Source: Paracoccaceae bacterium
Lineage (GTDB): Bacteria > Pseudomonadota > Alphaproteobacteria > Rhodobacterales > Rhodobacteraceae
DNA length: 45,578 bases
Direction: 5' to 3'
NCBI GenBank assembly: GCA_009842205.1
Contig: VYFX01000043.1
Span: 1 to 45,578 of the forward strand
In this document: positions 8,656-18,748 of the stretch, piece by piece
Position numbering within the stretch: position 1 is the stretch's first letter
Layout of the letters: the number at the start of each line of letters is the position of its first letter
Made by a program: the position numbers and the translations under genes
The notes under the pieces: generated by a model
Seen by the model: only the letters and a program-made list of their open reading frames with translations
Databases searched by the model: none
Told to the model about the DNA's origin: nothing

Positions 8656-10203
8656 ATGGCCAAGCCTTTTGATACCGAAGGGTTACAACAATTCTTGTTT
8701 CGTGAGGACCGGATGATCAATCCGTTCTTTACGGGACGAAAAGACCTCCAGTACAGGATTGATCAAAAAAGCAAAATCATCGGCCAGGATTATTTGAAGG
8801 ATACTGACAGCAATCCGGCAGCTGGCCAAACACAGGTCATTCAAGGTCCCCCCGGCATTGGCAAGACCTCATTGTTGGAGAAAATCAGGCAGAACTGCAT
8901 TGACCAACTGAATGATGAATCTGTAGACCACAAGACCATTCCGGTCATGATAGCAGACCCGGCAAACTTGACATTCAGTTATCTCGGTACACGAATCCAG
9001 GAAACGATAAGTGGACTTGACAACAAGATCACCATTGCCGGGGTCAAGGAGAAGGCCCGCATGGCCCTGCGCAAAATATCCTCCGTATCAGCCTTTGGGG
9101 CTGGTGTCGGCTGGGACAACAGTTCGGAGGACAAACTGGTATTTCCCAAGAACTACACCATTCTTTTGCTGGTTGATGAGATTCAAAGCATACCGCCCGA
9201 CAAGCAGTCTGACCAGGCCAAGGTCATTCATCGCCTTCATACCGGAAGCAATGGTTATCCGATATTCCCTGTATTTGCCGGATTGTCCAACAGTGAGACT
9301 GTGCTTATGGAAGCGGTGAGCCCTCGCTTGGGAAGAGATGCCGTACATCATTTGCTACCGCTTTCCCTGGAAGAGGTAAGGGAATCATTCGAGAAATTCC
9401 TTGATCATTTCAATGTCAGTACCACTCCTGGATTGAATTCCAAATGGGGTGATAAAATAGGTGAATGGGTGGATGGCTGGCCCAAGCATGTGGAGAATAC
9501 CCTGGCAGCTTTGGGGCATGAGTTAATGGCAACTGAAGGTAAATTTTCTGCTGTTGATGACCTTGCGGTCAAGGACCGGGCCACACAATACCGTGTTGAC
9601 TACTACAATTCCAGATTTGGATTGTTTAAAGCAAAACCAAAAATTATTGGCGAGATCATGGCCGAAATGGGACCAAATCCCAGAAGTGGGGGAGAAATTT
9701 CCGTTATTGTAAATAGAAAACGCAAGGAATCGAAGTGGTTGGAAGAATTCACTGCCACGGAACTTGAAAAATTGGATTTTAATTTTCTGCATCGCTACGG
9801 GTTTATTGACGTCATACCCAACCTGCCGGTTCCCTTGTTTCAGTGCCCGATTCCATTCCTTCATTCATATGCCGTTGCCACCACGGGTTCACCCCTTCAT
9901 ACATTGGCCTATTCCAATGACATTGAATCTTTTGGGAAAATGCTGGTTCTCGGGCATGACATAAACGGCAAGGATGCCTGGGGGCGCACACCACTCACGA
10001 TAGCTTCCGAAAACAACTGGCACAAGCTTGCATTTTGCATGGTCAAGGAAGGTGCGATGCGTGACCCTTCCCCAATTGATGATACTAAGGGGAACAATCC
10101 GACAGCCAAACGACTTGCCAAGGACCGCATACCTGACAAGTCACCTTCGGGTTCCGGTGGAGATGACAATGACTTCAACCCATCCCCGGATTTTGACATG
10201 TGA
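8656..10203 (+). CDS. AAA/Orc-Cdc6-like ATPase with C-terminal ankyrin-like region
   Basis: The 515-residue protein has a Walker A GPPGIGKT (64-71), a Walker B ILLLVDEIQ (169-177), a sensor-1-like PVFAGLSNS (205-213) and an arginine-bearing SPRLGR (222-227). This arrangement is seen in AAA ATPases of the Orc/Cdc6 and related bacterial ATP-binding families. A winged-helix-like segment may occupy about 320-390. Residues about 410-470 (GSPLHTLAYSND..., DAWGRTPLTIASENNW) fit two degenerate ankyrin repeats, and the tail is low-complexity and acidic. No membrane segment is seen. The gene interrupts core genes between nadK and the permease gene and has its own -10 element, suggesting acquisition. 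I do not recognise a named family; a defence, replication-linked or regulatory role is possible but unsupported. Confidence 0.75.
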   Translation: MAKPFDTEGLQQFLFREDRMINPFFTGRKDLQYRIDQKSKIIGQDYLKDTDSNPAAGQTQVIQGPPGIGKTSLLEKIRQNCIDQLNDESVDHKTIPVMIADPANLTFSYLGTRIQETISGLDNKITIAGVKEKARMALRKISSVSAFGAGVGWDNSSEDKLVFPKNYTILLLVDEIQSIPPDKQSDQAKVIHRLHTGSNGYPIFPVFAGLSNSETVLMEAVSPRLGRDAVHHLLPLSLEEVRESFEKFLDHFNVSTTPGLNSKWGDKIGEWVDGWPKHVENTLAALGHELMATEGKFSAVDDLAVKDRATQYRVDYYNSRFGLFKAKPKIIGEIMAEMGPNPRSGGEISVIVNRKRKESKWLEEFTATELEKLDFNFLHRYGFIDVIPNLPVPLFQCPIPFLHSYAVATTGSPLHTLAYSNDIESFGKMLVLGHDINGKDAWGRTPLTIASENNWHKLAFCMVKEGAMRDPSPIDDTKGNNPTAKRLAKDRIPDKSPSGSGGDDNDFNPSPDFDM

Positions 10204-10333
10204 TTGTGAAGCAAGGAAATAAGTGAATTACCTTCCAATAAGGATAAAGTCCTCTTTGAATATTGTCATACAACCATTATCTTCCTGCTAACCAGATCAA
10301 TTAGAAATTACTTGGTGATGAGTTAAGATTATT

Positions 10334-11413
10334 ATGGCACTTTCGGCAAAACAACAGATTACCTGGTGGGGAATAGCAATGGTCGTTACCTTGCTTGTCC
10401 TTTACCTCCTCGGTGACATCCTTTTGCCATTTATTGTTGGAATGGCCCTCGCGTATTTGCTGGACCCTTTTGTCGATAGATTTGAGCGGATGGGTTTGAA
10501 TCGCGCAATATCCACGGCTATAGTTTCTGTACTTTCCTTTGTCGTTTTGGGCTCTGCTATTGTATTTTTTGTACCCTTGCTGGGTATACAGATAAGAGAA
10601 CTTTTTGGAATTCTACCAGCTACATTGGAGACTTTGGTTGGAATTCTACAAGTCCACTTTCCAGAATTGATAAGCGTTGACTCCCAACTGGGTCTTTCAC
10701 TGAACAAGTTTCTTGGCTTTTTCCAAAACTATACCAACGAGATATTGATCGGGATTTACAGTTCCTTTAACCTTGCCTGGCAGGCTGGCACATTCTTGAT
10801 CATCGTTCCGGTCGTGTTTATTTACACCTTGGCTGATTGGGATAATCTAATTGCAAGGATAGATTCACTCTTGCCGATGGATCATAAAGAAACCATTCGG
10901 GAATTGGCCGGGGAAGTGGATTTTATCTTGTCCAGTTTTGTTCGTGGACAACTCACTATTTGTCTGATTCTGGGATTGTTTTATGGAATAACCCTATATC
11001 TTGTTGGTTTGAAGGCAGGTTTGATAATAGGGTTTATTGCCGGATTAATTTCATTCATACCTTTCCTGGGAGCCATTCTCGGAGGAGTTCTTGCACTTGG
11101 GTTGGCGTTGTTTCAATTTTGGGAAAACCCACTCTTTATCGGTGTGGTCGGTTTGATATTTGTTTCGGGGCAAATTCTGGAAGGTAACATACTAACTCCA
11201 AAAATCGTGGGAAAATCCGTTGGGTTACATCCGGTATGGATTCTATTTTCACTTTCGGCCTTTGGGTTTTTGTTTGGATTTGTGGGGTTGATGGTCGCCG
11301 TACCCATGGCTGCAATTATCGGTGTGTTTTTGAGATTTGGTGTAAAACAATATTTGGATGGTGTTCTGTACCTTGGTAAGACGGGTAAGCAAGGCAAGCA
11401 GAAAGGTGACTAG
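10334..11413 (+). CDS. AI-2E family (PerM-like) membrane transporter
   Basis: The 359-residue product is an integral membrane protein with about eight hydrophobic spans. The typical opening is two helices bracketing LLPFIVGMALAYLLDPFVDRFER, then a soluble region at about 90-150, then a C-terminal block rich in Gly and Pro (IGFIAGLISFIPFLGAILGG, GNILTPKIVGKSVGLHPVWI) characteristic of the family. Members export signals or act as Na+/H+ antiporters, and the substrate here is unknown. It overlaps the next gene by eight bases (hdaA-ppk GTG at 11406), and in alphaproteobacteria this permease commonly precedes hdaA. Confidence 0.9.
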   Translation: MALSAKQQITWWGIAMVVTLLVLYLLGDILLPFIVGMALAYLLDPFVDRFERMGLNRAISTAIVSVLSFVVLGSAIVFFVPLLGIQIRELFGILPATLETLVGILQVHFPELISVDSQLGLSLNKFLGFFQNYTNEILIGIYSSFNLAWQAGTFLIIVPVVFIYTLADWDNLIARIDSLLPMDHKETIRELAGEVDFILSSFVRGQLTICLILGLFYGITLYLVGLKAGLIIGFIAGLISFIPFLGAILGGVLALGLALFQFWENPLFIGVVGLIFVSGQILEGNILTPKIVGKSVGLHPVWILFSLSAFGFLFGFVGLMVAVPMAAIIGVFLRFGVKQYLDGVLYLGKTGKQGKQKGD

Positions 11414-14303
11414 TACACAGATTTTAGAGTTTGATTTCAAACCCTCATACAGCGAGGCCGATTTCATTATCGCCGGTTCGAATTCAAATTTATGGGATTT
11501 GCTGCAAGATGTGGAGAATTGGCCGGATAATCGTTTTATCCTGGTTGGTCCTGAATATTCCGGCAAAACTCATCTGGCCAGAATATGGGAAATCAAAAAC
11601 AAGGCCCATTGCTTTGAGACCGAGGAATTTTCAGCTGAGGAATATGCAAAATTCCCTTCGACAAAATCAATTGTTCTGGAGAATCTGGAACGTTTGTGTG
11701 GCAATAGGGAACAGGAGGAAGACCTGTTCCAGTTTTGCGATACGATTTCCAAGGAAAGCAGGAAGTTCCTGATTACATCAAGTCTGGACCCAAAAGAGCT
11801 TGAGTTTATAAAGCCCGATCTCAGGAGTAGGCTTTTGGGTACAAGGATTGGGAAAATAAACCAGCCTGATGCAAAGTTGCTGTCAATCCTCTATAGTAAA
11901 CTTTTTTCCGACAAACAGATTTCCTATACACCTGATTTGATTCAATACTTGGTAAAAAATAGTGAGAGATCTTTCTCGGCGGCTCATCGGATGGTAGAAA
12001 ATCTGGACAAAATGTCCCTGATAAACCGTAAACCGGTCAGCAAGAAAATGATTAGGGAATTGATTAAGGAAGGTGCAGTAAAGAAAAAAGGTACAAAGGA
12101 AGAAATTGTTTTGAAGAATACAACCAAAGGCAGTTCAGATTTCCTCAACTCTGAGTACCCGGAAGCTTTAGAGGTTTCGCCATCGGAAATCGAGGGTCCA
12201 AAAAAGTATTTCAACAGGGAACTCTCCTGGTTGAATTTCAACTGGCGTGTTCTTGAAGAAGCACAGAATCCTGATGTTCCCCTACTGGAAAGAGTCAGGT
12301 TCCTGTCGATTTCTGCCACCAATTTTGACGAATTCTATTCAGTCAGGGTAGCCGGCTTGATGGAGTTGGCCAGTACAGGAAATTATCCACCGGGTACGGA
12401 TGGAAGACTACCTTCGGAACAACTCATTGAAATAGAAAAGGAATCCAGGAAACTTATGTCGGCTCAGATTGATACTTGGAATTTGATTCGGGAAGAAATG
12501 GAAGACGTAGGTATTCTCATTCTCGAAAGGGAGCAGTTGACTGAGGATGATAGGAATTATCTTGACACAAAATTCATAGAGGATGTTTTCCCGGTATTAA
12601 CCCCACTGGCCATTGATCCCGCCCATCCATTCCCCTTTATTCCAAATGCAGGTTTTACCATTGCCATCCGACTGGAAAGACCCAAGGATAAAAAACAACT
12701 CAGTGCATTACTCCCAATACCCGTTCAAATAAACCGGTTTGTTTCCTTGCCAGACGGGCCCAAGGGTGAAAACAGATTCATTCCCCTCGAGGAACTTCTG
12801 CTTGAAAAGGTGCACTTTATATTTCCTGACTACAAGATTGTTGAAAATTGCATTTTCCGTGTTTTGAGGGATAGTGACCTTGAGATTGAGGAAGAAGCCG
12901 AGGATTTGGTTCGGGAATTTGAAACAGCCCTCAAGAGAAGGCGGCGTGGAGAGGTAATACAAGTATCCATTTCCCAAGGTTCATACGGCGAGTTGCGGAA
13001 AAAGGTATTGACCGAGCTAAGGTTTTCCGAAGAAAAACTGACCGAAATACCAGGTATGATCGGTATGGCTGACCTAGGTGAGCTTGTCCTGGAAAAACGT
13101 CAGGATTTGTTGTGGCCGAAATTCACTCCACGTGTTCCGGAAAGGGTCAAGGAACATAGTGATGATATATTTGCTGCCGTCAAAAGCAAGGACATGTTGT
13201 TACATCATCCCTATGAAACCTTTGATATGGTTATCCGCTTTATCAGACAGGCGGCCCAGGATCACAATGTCGTGGCAATCAAGCAGACACTTTATAGAAC
13301 CTCCTATGAAAGCCCCATAGTCGAGGCACTCTGCGAAGCAGCTGAGAATGGTAAATCGGTAACTGCACTGGTGGAACTGAAGGCAAGATTTGATGAGGCA
13401 GCCAACATCAGACAGTCAAGGGCGCTCGAAAGGGCAGGTGCCCATGTGGTTTATGGCTTTATAAACCTGAAGACACATGCCAAGGTATCTTCGGTAATCC
13501 GAAGAGAAGGCAATCAACTTATCACCTATACACATTTCGGAACCGGAAACTATCATCCCATTACCGCTAGGGTATATACTGATGTAAGCTTGTTTACCTG
13601 TGATGAGGCATTGGGCCGGGACGGTACAAAATTGTTCAATTACGTATCAGGTTATGCTGTTCCCGATAAACTGGAAAGCCTGTCGATTTCTCCATTTAAC
13701 CTTCGGGAAACTCTGCAATCACTGATTGCCCAAGAAACCGAAAATGCCAAAAAAGGCAAACCGGCACAGATATGGGCCAAAATGAATGCCCTGATTGATC
13801 CATTGGTCATTGATTCATTGTATGAGGCTAGTCAGGCTGGTGTAAAAATAAGTCTGGTGGTTCGTGGAATTTGTGGGTTGAGGCCTGGCATCAAAGGATT
13901 GTCAGAAAATATTCGGGTAAAATCAATCGTGGGAAGATTTCTTGAACATTCCCGTCTTTTCTGTTTTTCCAATGGCCATACTCTTCCCTCGGCCAAGGCA
14001 AGGATATTCATTTCTTCGGCGGATTGGATGGAACGTAATCTTGACCGAAGGGTTGAAACCCTGGTTGAAATAAAGAATGATACGGTTAGAGACCAAATCA
14101 TGAGCCAGATTGTTGCTGCCAATCTGTCTGATCAGGAACAGAGTTGGATTTTGCAACCCAATGGAAATTATATACGAACAAAAAATGAAGCCAACGCCAA
14201 CCAATTCAATTGTCACACCTTTTTCATGGAAAATCCCTCCCTGTCAGGTCGAGGTTCGGCAGGAGCAAAAAAGGAAATCAGGTTGATAAGGCCCAAGGAT
14301 TAA
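11406..14303 (+). CDS. ppk: HdaA-Ppk1 fusion: DnaA-regulatory AAA+ domain joined to polyphosphate kinase
   Basis: One 965-codon frame encodes two proteins that are normally separate. Residues 1-225 match HdaA/Hda, the DnaA-like factor that with the beta clamp stimulates ATP hydrolysis by DnaA. They carry a clamp-binding-like QILEFDF (5-11), Walker A GPEYSGKT (48-55), Walker-B-like SIVLENLER, the arginine-bearing PDLRSRL (137-143) and sensor-2-like RSFSAAHRMVENLD. A charged linker (about 225-265) follows. Residues 266-965 are a full Ppk1: YFNRELSWLNFN, RFDEAANIRQ, catalytic KTHAKV with His691, GTGNYHPITARVYTD, and a second His in EHSRLF (848). I prefer the GTG at 11406, overlapping the permease stop, to the ATG at 11358 inside that gene. 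There is no stop or in-frame ATG in the linker. A TTG at 12111 behind AAGGAAG could give separate Ppk as well. Confidence 0.92.
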   Translation: MTSTQILEFDFKPSYSEADFIIAGSNSNLWDLLQDVENWPDNRFILVGPEYSGKTHLARIWEIKNKAHCFETEEFSAEEYAKFPSTKSIVLENLERLCGNREQEEDLFQFCDTISKESRKFLITSSLDPKELEFIKPDLRSRLLGTRIGKINQPDAKLLSILYSKLFSDKQISYTPDLIQYLVKNSERSFSAAHRMVENLDKMSLINRKPVSKKMIRELIKEGAVKKKGTKEEIVLKNTTKGSSDFLNSEYPEALEVSPSEIEGPKKYFNRELSWLNFNWRVLEEAQNPDVPLLERVRFLSISATNFDEFYSVRVAGLMELASTGNYPPGTDGRLPSEQLIEIEKESRKLMSAQIDTWNLIREEMEDVGILILEREQLTEDDRNYLDTKFIEDVFPVLTPLAIDPAHPFPFIPNAGFTIAIRLERPKDKKQLSALLPIPVQINRFVSLPDGPKGENRFIPLEELLLEKVHFIFPDYKIVENCIFRVLRDSDLEIEEEAEDLVREFETALKRRRRGEVIQVSISQGSYGELRKKVLTELRFSEEKLTEIPGMIGMADLGELVLEKRQDLLWPKFTPRVPERVKEHSDDIFAAVKSKDMLLHHPYETFDMVIRFIRQAAQDHNVVAIKQTLYRTSYESPIVEALCEAAENGKSVTALVELKARFDEAANIRQSRALERAGAHVVYGFINLKTHAKVSSVIRREGNQLITYTHFGTGNYHPITARVYTDVSLFTCDEALGRDGTKLFNYVSGYAVPDKLESLSISPFNLRETLQSLIAQETENAKKGKPAQIWAKMNALIDPLVIDSLYEASQAGVKISLVVRGICGLRPGIKGLSENIRVKSIVGRFLEHSRLFCFSNGHTLPSAKARIFISSADWMERNLDRRVETLVEIKNDTVRDQIMSQIVAANLSDQEQSWILQPNGNYIRTKNEANANQFNCHTFFMENPSLSGRGSAGAKKEIRLIRPKD

Positions 14304-14337
14304 TATTCCCAGCACCATGACATAATGAGTCCTGCAT

Positions 14338-15873
14338 TTGTATTCATCAACCATTTCAGATTCCGGTAGGCCAATTTTTCAAGATCCCGTTGTTGAGCGG
14401 GTTAGACGCGTGGCAGTAATTGATGTCGGATCAAATTCCGTACGTCTGGTCGTTTTCGATGGTGCCGCTCGATCACCAGCCTATTTTTTCAATGAAAAAG
14501 TATTGTGCGGGCTGGGTGCTTCACTGGCCGAAACTGGAAAACTTGATCCCAATGGCAAGGAAAGAGCCTTGTCTGCCATCGCAAGGTTTGTCACCATTGC
14601 CAAACTAATGAATGTTTCCGATTTGGTTGGGGTAGGGACGGCTGCACTTAGAGAGGCCAGTGATGGCCGAGAATTTGCTGAGACCATATTCAAGAAAACC
14701 AGGTTGGAGTTAACCATCGCAAGCGGTGAACATGAAGCCAATCTGGCTGCAAATGGGGTTATTCTGGGTTGGCCGGAAGCAAATGGCCTGGTCTCCGATA
14801 TTGGCGGTGTGTCAATGGAACTTGCTGATGTCAATAATGTGAAAGTGGGACTATGCGAGACTTCGGCTCTAGGTCCACTTGTCCTTGAACGGTTGGATTT
14901 GGACCCTCAATCACTTGAACATCATATAGGAAATGAAGTTGTCAAACTGCGAAAGCGGTTCACCAGAAAGTACAAGACAATTTATCTCGTGGGCGGTTCC
15001 TGGAGGGCAATTGCAAAATTGGACATCTTCAGAAGAAACTATCCTCTCAAGGTACTGAATGAATATAAATCATCACCACAAGAATATTTGAAAACTCTCG
15101 AATGGGCGAATAGTCAAACCATCGAACACCTACAGGAAAAAACCAGAATTTCCTACGAACGCTTAAAACATATCCAAAAGGCCGGGATGGTCCTGAAATC
15201 CATGATCAACATTTTCCAACCGCAGGAAATAGCCATCTCATCGAATGGTATCAGAGAAGGGTTGCTTTATTTGAGAATGCCGCAGAAGTTGCAGGATTCC
15301 GATCCCTTGTTGGAAGCGTGTGCATTTTCCGAATACGGTTCGGCCAGGTTGCCGGGCTATGGAGATTATCTGTATGAATTTATCCATCCATTGTTCAAGA
15401 AACATTCATTTGAAAAGAAAAGGCTCATTCGGGCAGCCTGTTTGTTGCATGATGTAAGTTGGAGGGCCCATCCGGATTACCGGGCAATCATTTGCTTTGA
15501 AAATGCCACAAGAGCCAATTTGGGAGGGTTGGATCATCCGGGAAGGGTGTTCTTGGCCCTTTCCCTGTTTCATCGCTATAAAAATCAGAGTGAGTATGGT
15601 GAATTCGAAAACCTGCTGTCCCTGCTTGAACCGGAAGAAATACGCCTTGCGGAAATTGTGGGAAAAGCCATGCGATTGGGAGCAATGCTGCTGGTTGTAT
15701 CACCTGAGGGATTGACTACTTTGAAGTTCAAACCCAAAAAGAACAATCTTGTTCTGAGTTTGCCCGAAAAATTGAGAAGTATAACAGGTGAAGTTGTGAG
15801 TACCCGCTTTCGGGCTTTGGCGAATGCCATGGATTGTGAGGCAGAAATCAATATAGAAGAAACTTCCACTTAG
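14338..15873 (+). CDS. ppx: Exopolyphosphatase (Ppx/GppA family)
   Basis: The 511-residue protein degrades polyphosphate, or (p)ppGpp-type substrates in some members. Its N-terminal ASKHA fold has [17 protein letters not shown] (about 26-42), [13 protein letters not shown], the [12 protein letters not shown] segment and [10 protein letters not shown]. The C-terminal half contains an HD-like region with [19 protein letters not shown] at 14338 is used as start because an in-frame TGA lies at 14326 and no ATG precedes the first motif; the segment [19 protein letters not shown] that follows is typical of alphaproteobacterial Ppx. The Shine-Dalgarno is weak. It lies 34 bases after the Ppk stop, so synthesis and breakdown of polyphosphate are coupled. 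Confidence 0.92.
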   Translation: MYSSTISDSGRPIFQDPVVERVRRVAVIDVGSNSVRLVVFDGAARSPAYFFNEKVLCGLGASLAETGKLDPNGKERALSAIARFVTIAKLMNVSDLVGVGTAALREASDGREFAETIFKKTRLELTIASGEHEANLAANGVILGWPEANGLVSDIGGVSMELADVNNVKVGLCETSALGPLVLERLDLDPQSLEHHIGNEVVKLRKRFTRKYKTIYLVGGSWRAIAKLDIFRRNYPLKVLNEYKSSPQEYLKTLEWANSQTIEHLQEKTRISYERLKHIQKAGMVLKSMINIFQPQEIAISSNGIREGLLYLRMPQKLQDSDPLLEACAFSEYGSARLPGYGDYLYEFIHPLFKKHSFEKKRLIRAACLLHDVSWRAHPDYRAIICFENATRANLGGLDHPGRVFLALSLFHRYKNQSEYGEFENLLSLLEPEEIRLAEIVGKAMRLGAMLLVVSPEGLTTLKFKPKKNNLVLSLPEKLRSITGEVVSTRFRALANAMDCEAEINIEETST

Positions 15874-15899
15874 CTGAGTGGATTCCTCAAGGAAACATT

Positions 15900-17231
15900 A
15901 TGAGATTGACAAGATATTTTTTACCGGTGCTCAGAGAAGTCCCGGCCGAGGCACAAATAACAAGCCACAAATTGATGCTGAGGGCAGGCATGATCAAACA
16001 GGCAGTATCAGGAATTTACTCATGGATGCCCCTTGGTTTGAAGGTTCTTCAGAAGATTGAGAAAATTGTAATTGAAGAACAGGAAAGAGCAGGTCATTTG
16101 CCCTTGTTGATGCCGACCATACAACCCGCTTCCTTGTGGCAAAAGTCGGGAAGATATGATGATTATGGTGAGGAAATGCTAAGGATCAGGGATCGGCACA
16201 ACAGGGATTTGCTATACGGTCCCACCAATGAGGAACTCATCACGGAAATTTTTTCAAGCCATGTGAAGTCATACCGTGACCTTCCGTTGACCCTATTTCA
16301 CATCCAATGGAAATTCAGGGATGAAATGCGTCCGAGGTTTGGGGTGATGAGGGGTCGAGAGTTTCTGATGAAGGATGGTTACAATTTCGACATCGACATG
16401 GATGCTGCCATTCATTCCTATAACCGCCATTTGGTAAGTTACCTGAAAACCTATGAAAGATTGGGGTTGAAGGCCATTCCAATGCGTGCTGATACAGGTC
16501 CCATAGGTGGCAATTACAGTCATGAGTTTCTTGTTCTGGCAGATACCGGTGAGTCAGAAGTGTTTTTTGACAAACGAATCCTGGATTTCAATTTCGGGAT
16601 TGCCAGTGTCGATTTTGATGATATTGATGAATGCCAAAAGATTGTTGATGAATGGACGGCACCCTATGCTAGAACTGATGAGACCCATAATCCCGAAACC
16701 TTTGATCGAGATGTACCCAAGGAATTTCAGGGTGTATCAAGAGCCATTGAGGTAGGTCAGATATTTTATTTTGGCACCAAATATTCCGAGCCGATGGGGG
16801 CATATGTGACCAATTCGGAAGGAAAACAGGTTCCAGTTCATATGGGTTCTCATGGTATCGGAGTATCACGGCTGGTTGGAGCCATCATTGAGGCATTTCA
16901 TGATGACAAGGGGATAAAATGGCCCATTTCAGTAGCGCCTTTCAAGGTTGGAATCGTCAATACGGTAATGGGAGACAGGGAATCCTGTGAAATAAGTGAA
17001 AAAATCTATTCCGAATTGACCAATGCTAATTTGGATCCCCTTTATGATGATCGGGATGAACGGGTTGGGTCCAAGTTCGCGACCATGGAACTAATCGGAA
17101 TTCCTTGGCGCATTACCGTAGGCCCAAGAGGGTTGAAAAAAGGCATAGTTGAATTGACCGACCGGCACACTGGAGAAAATAGGGAAATCCCAACTGACAA
17201 TATTGTTTCCTTGATTAAGGAATTAATTTAG
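15900..17231 (+). CDS. proS: Prolyl-tRNA synthetase, short form without INS editing domain
   Basis: This class II synthetase charges tRNA-Pro. Its 443 residues include motif 1 around [18 protein letters not shown], motif 2 in [19 protein letters not shown], motif 3 in [17 protein letters not shown], and a C-terminal anticodon-binding domain. The E. coli enzyme has an INS editing insertion of about 180 residues between motifs 2 and 3; here the segment after [13 protein letters not shown] is short, as in other alphaproteobacteria. Clearance of mischarged Ala-tRNA-Pro would then need a separate deacylase, not seen in this window. The ATG at 15900 follows AAGGA by seven bases. Gap to ppx is 26 bases. 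Confidence 0.97.
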   Translation: MRLTRYFLPVLREVPAEAQITSHKLMLRAGMIKQAVSGIYSWMPLGLKVLQKIEKIVIEEQERAGHLPLLMPTIQPASLWQKSGRYDDYGEEMLRIRDRHNRDLLYGPTNEELITEIFSSHVKSYRDLPLTLFHIQWKFRDEMRPRFGVMRGREFLMKDGYNFDIDMDAAIHSYNRHLVSYLKTYERLGLKAIPMRADTGPIGGNYSHEFLVLADTGESEVFFDKRILDFNFGIASVDFDDIDECQKIVDEWTAPYARTDETHNPETFDRDVPKEFQGVSRAIEVGQIFYFGTKYSEPMGAYVTNSEGKQVPVHMGSHGIGVSRLVGAIIEAFHDDKGIKWPISVAPFKVGIVNTVMGDRESCEISEKIYSELTNANLDPLYDDRDERVGSKFATMELIGIPWRITVGPRGLKKGIVELTDRHTGENREIPTDNIVSLIKELI

Positions 17232-17234
17232 CTT

Positions 17235-17259
17235 CCAGTCTGGGCATTTACCTGACTGG
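17235..17259 (+). terminator. Hairpin after proS, weak terminator candidate
   Basis: CCAGTC (17235-17240) pairs with GACTGG (17254-17259) four bases after the proS stop, with some further pairing inside. Only three Ts follow, so termination would be weak. It may partly separate proS from the lolC/E-lolD pair. Confidence 0.35.
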
Positions 17260-17443
17260 TTTCACACAACAAATAAATTTGAGAATACTAAATTGTCGGT
17301 TATCTGACAGTACTCTTTATGTTACTTCCAAACCCGAGTTTATGTGGATAAATAATTCAAACGGGAATTTCTGGTTAATTTTAGGCCAGTTTGGTTTAAT
17401 ATTACCTTAATCAATACCAAAACTAAATTCATAACTTCAGGAC

Positions 17444-18748
17444 TTGCAGGAAAAATTTGAATTGCTGGAAAATACGAAGCCGTTTGCCTCCTTCGAATGG
17501 ATGATTGCCTTTAGGTATCTTAAATCAAAAAGAAGCCAGGGAGGGGTCAGCGGGATGACCCTGATTTCTTTTCTGAGTATTACCATTGCGGTTTTTGCCT
17601 TGGTAGCAACCTTTGCGGTAAGAACTGGTTTCAGGGCTGAATTTGTCCAAACCGTGCTGGGCGCAAATCCACATACGACAATTTACTCAAGCCAATACAT
17701 CAATGATAATGGGGACAGGTCGGCATTGATTCCCGATTATGAGGAAAAGGCAAATCGTATTGCATCAATTGAAGGTGTCGATCATGTGGTTCCCGTGATC
17801 AGTTCCCGGCTCTTGATCAGTTCCGGACCTAACAATACAGGGGTAGAACTATTTGGGTTATCAATCGAAAATATCCGAAAAATACCGTTGATCAACAAGC
17901 CTGTCAGCTATTTTGGTGATTTGGAGAATTTGAACTCCGGCATTGCCATAGGAAATGGTGTTGCACGCAATCTGGGTGTCAGGATAGGAGATTCCATAAG
18001 ACTGATTTCGCCGGATGGAGTCAAAACTGCATTTGGAGTGTCACCTCGAATGAACAGTTATCAGGTGGTTTATATTTTTGAGGTTGGACGATATGATATC
18101 GACAATACCAGGGTTTATCTTCCCTTTGCCGAGGCTCAAAAATTCCTTAACCGGGAGGGTTATGCTGATGAATTGGCAGTTTTTGTAAACGATCCCGAAA
18201 GTGTGGAGGCCCTTGAACCAAAAATCATCGAAATGGCAGGGGATGGTTTTTTTGCCTGGTCATGGAAAGATTCTTCCAGATCAATTCTGCGCGCGCTTCG
18301 TATGGAAGACAATTTGATGTTTATTGTCATGTCGATTCTGGTCCTTGTGGCATCATTCAATATTGTATCGGGGCTGATCATGCTGGTCAAAAACAAGTCC
18401 AGCAGCATTGGAATATTAAGATCCGTTGGTTTGACCCGGGGATCAATCATGAGGATTTTCTTCATATTTGGTGCCCTGATCGGTACAACCGGTACGGTAG
18501 CAGGTGTCATTCTCGGGTGCTTGTTTGCAATTTACATTGACCCGATATTCATCTTTGTAAATTACCTGGCCGGGGGTGATGTCTGGGACCCATCAGTAAG
18601 ATTTCTTTCAAATGTACCTGCAAAGATAGAATTTGTTGATGTTTTGTCTGCTGTCATTCTGTCATTGGTTCTAACCTATGGTGTAACCCTTATACCAGCG
18701 AGTAGAGCAGCCAAAATGTATCCAGGTGAAGCCATCAGATATGAATGA
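17444..18748 (+). CDS. LolC/LolE-type lipoprotein-releasing permease
   Basis: The 434-residue protein is the membrane subunit of the LolCDE exporter, which releases lipoproteins from the inner membrane for transfer to the outer membrane. The opening FEWMIAFRYLKSKRSQGGVSGMTLISFLSITIAV with its first membrane helix (split here at residues about 17-50) is typical. A large periplasmic domain (about 75-270) and three C-terminal FtsX-type helices follow. The GILRSVGLTRGSIMRIFF coupling segment contacts the ATPase. The start is uncertain: TTG at 17444 is the longest, and a TTG at about 17462 with GCAGGAAAA upstream is also possible. It overlaps lolD by eight bases. Confidence 0.9.
   Translation: MQEKFELLENTKPFASFEWMIAFRYLKSKRSQGGVSGMTLISFLSITIAVFALVATFAVRTGFRAEFVQTVLGANPHTTIYSSQYINDNGDRSALIPDYEEKANRIASIEGVDHVVPVISSRLLISSGPNNTGVELFGLSIENIRKIPLINKPVSYFGDLENLNSGIAIGNGVARNLGVRIGDSIRLISPDGVKTAFGVSPRMNSYQVVYIFEVGRYDIDNTRVYLPFAEAQKFLNREGYADELAVFVNDPESVEALEPKIIEMAGDGFFAWSWKDSSRSILRALRMEDNLMFIVMSILVLVASFNIVSGLIMLVKNKSSSIGILRSVGLTRGSIMRIFFIFGALIGTTGTVAGVILGCLFAIYIDPIFIFVNYLAGGDVWDPSVRFLSNVPAKIEFVDVLSAVILSLVLTYGVTLIPASRAAKMYPGEAIRYE

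Noticed and set aside
8409-8720. 103-codon minus-strand frame downstream of nadK
   Set aside because: It overlaps the start and promoter of the AAA ATPase gene on the other strand and has no recognisable domain.
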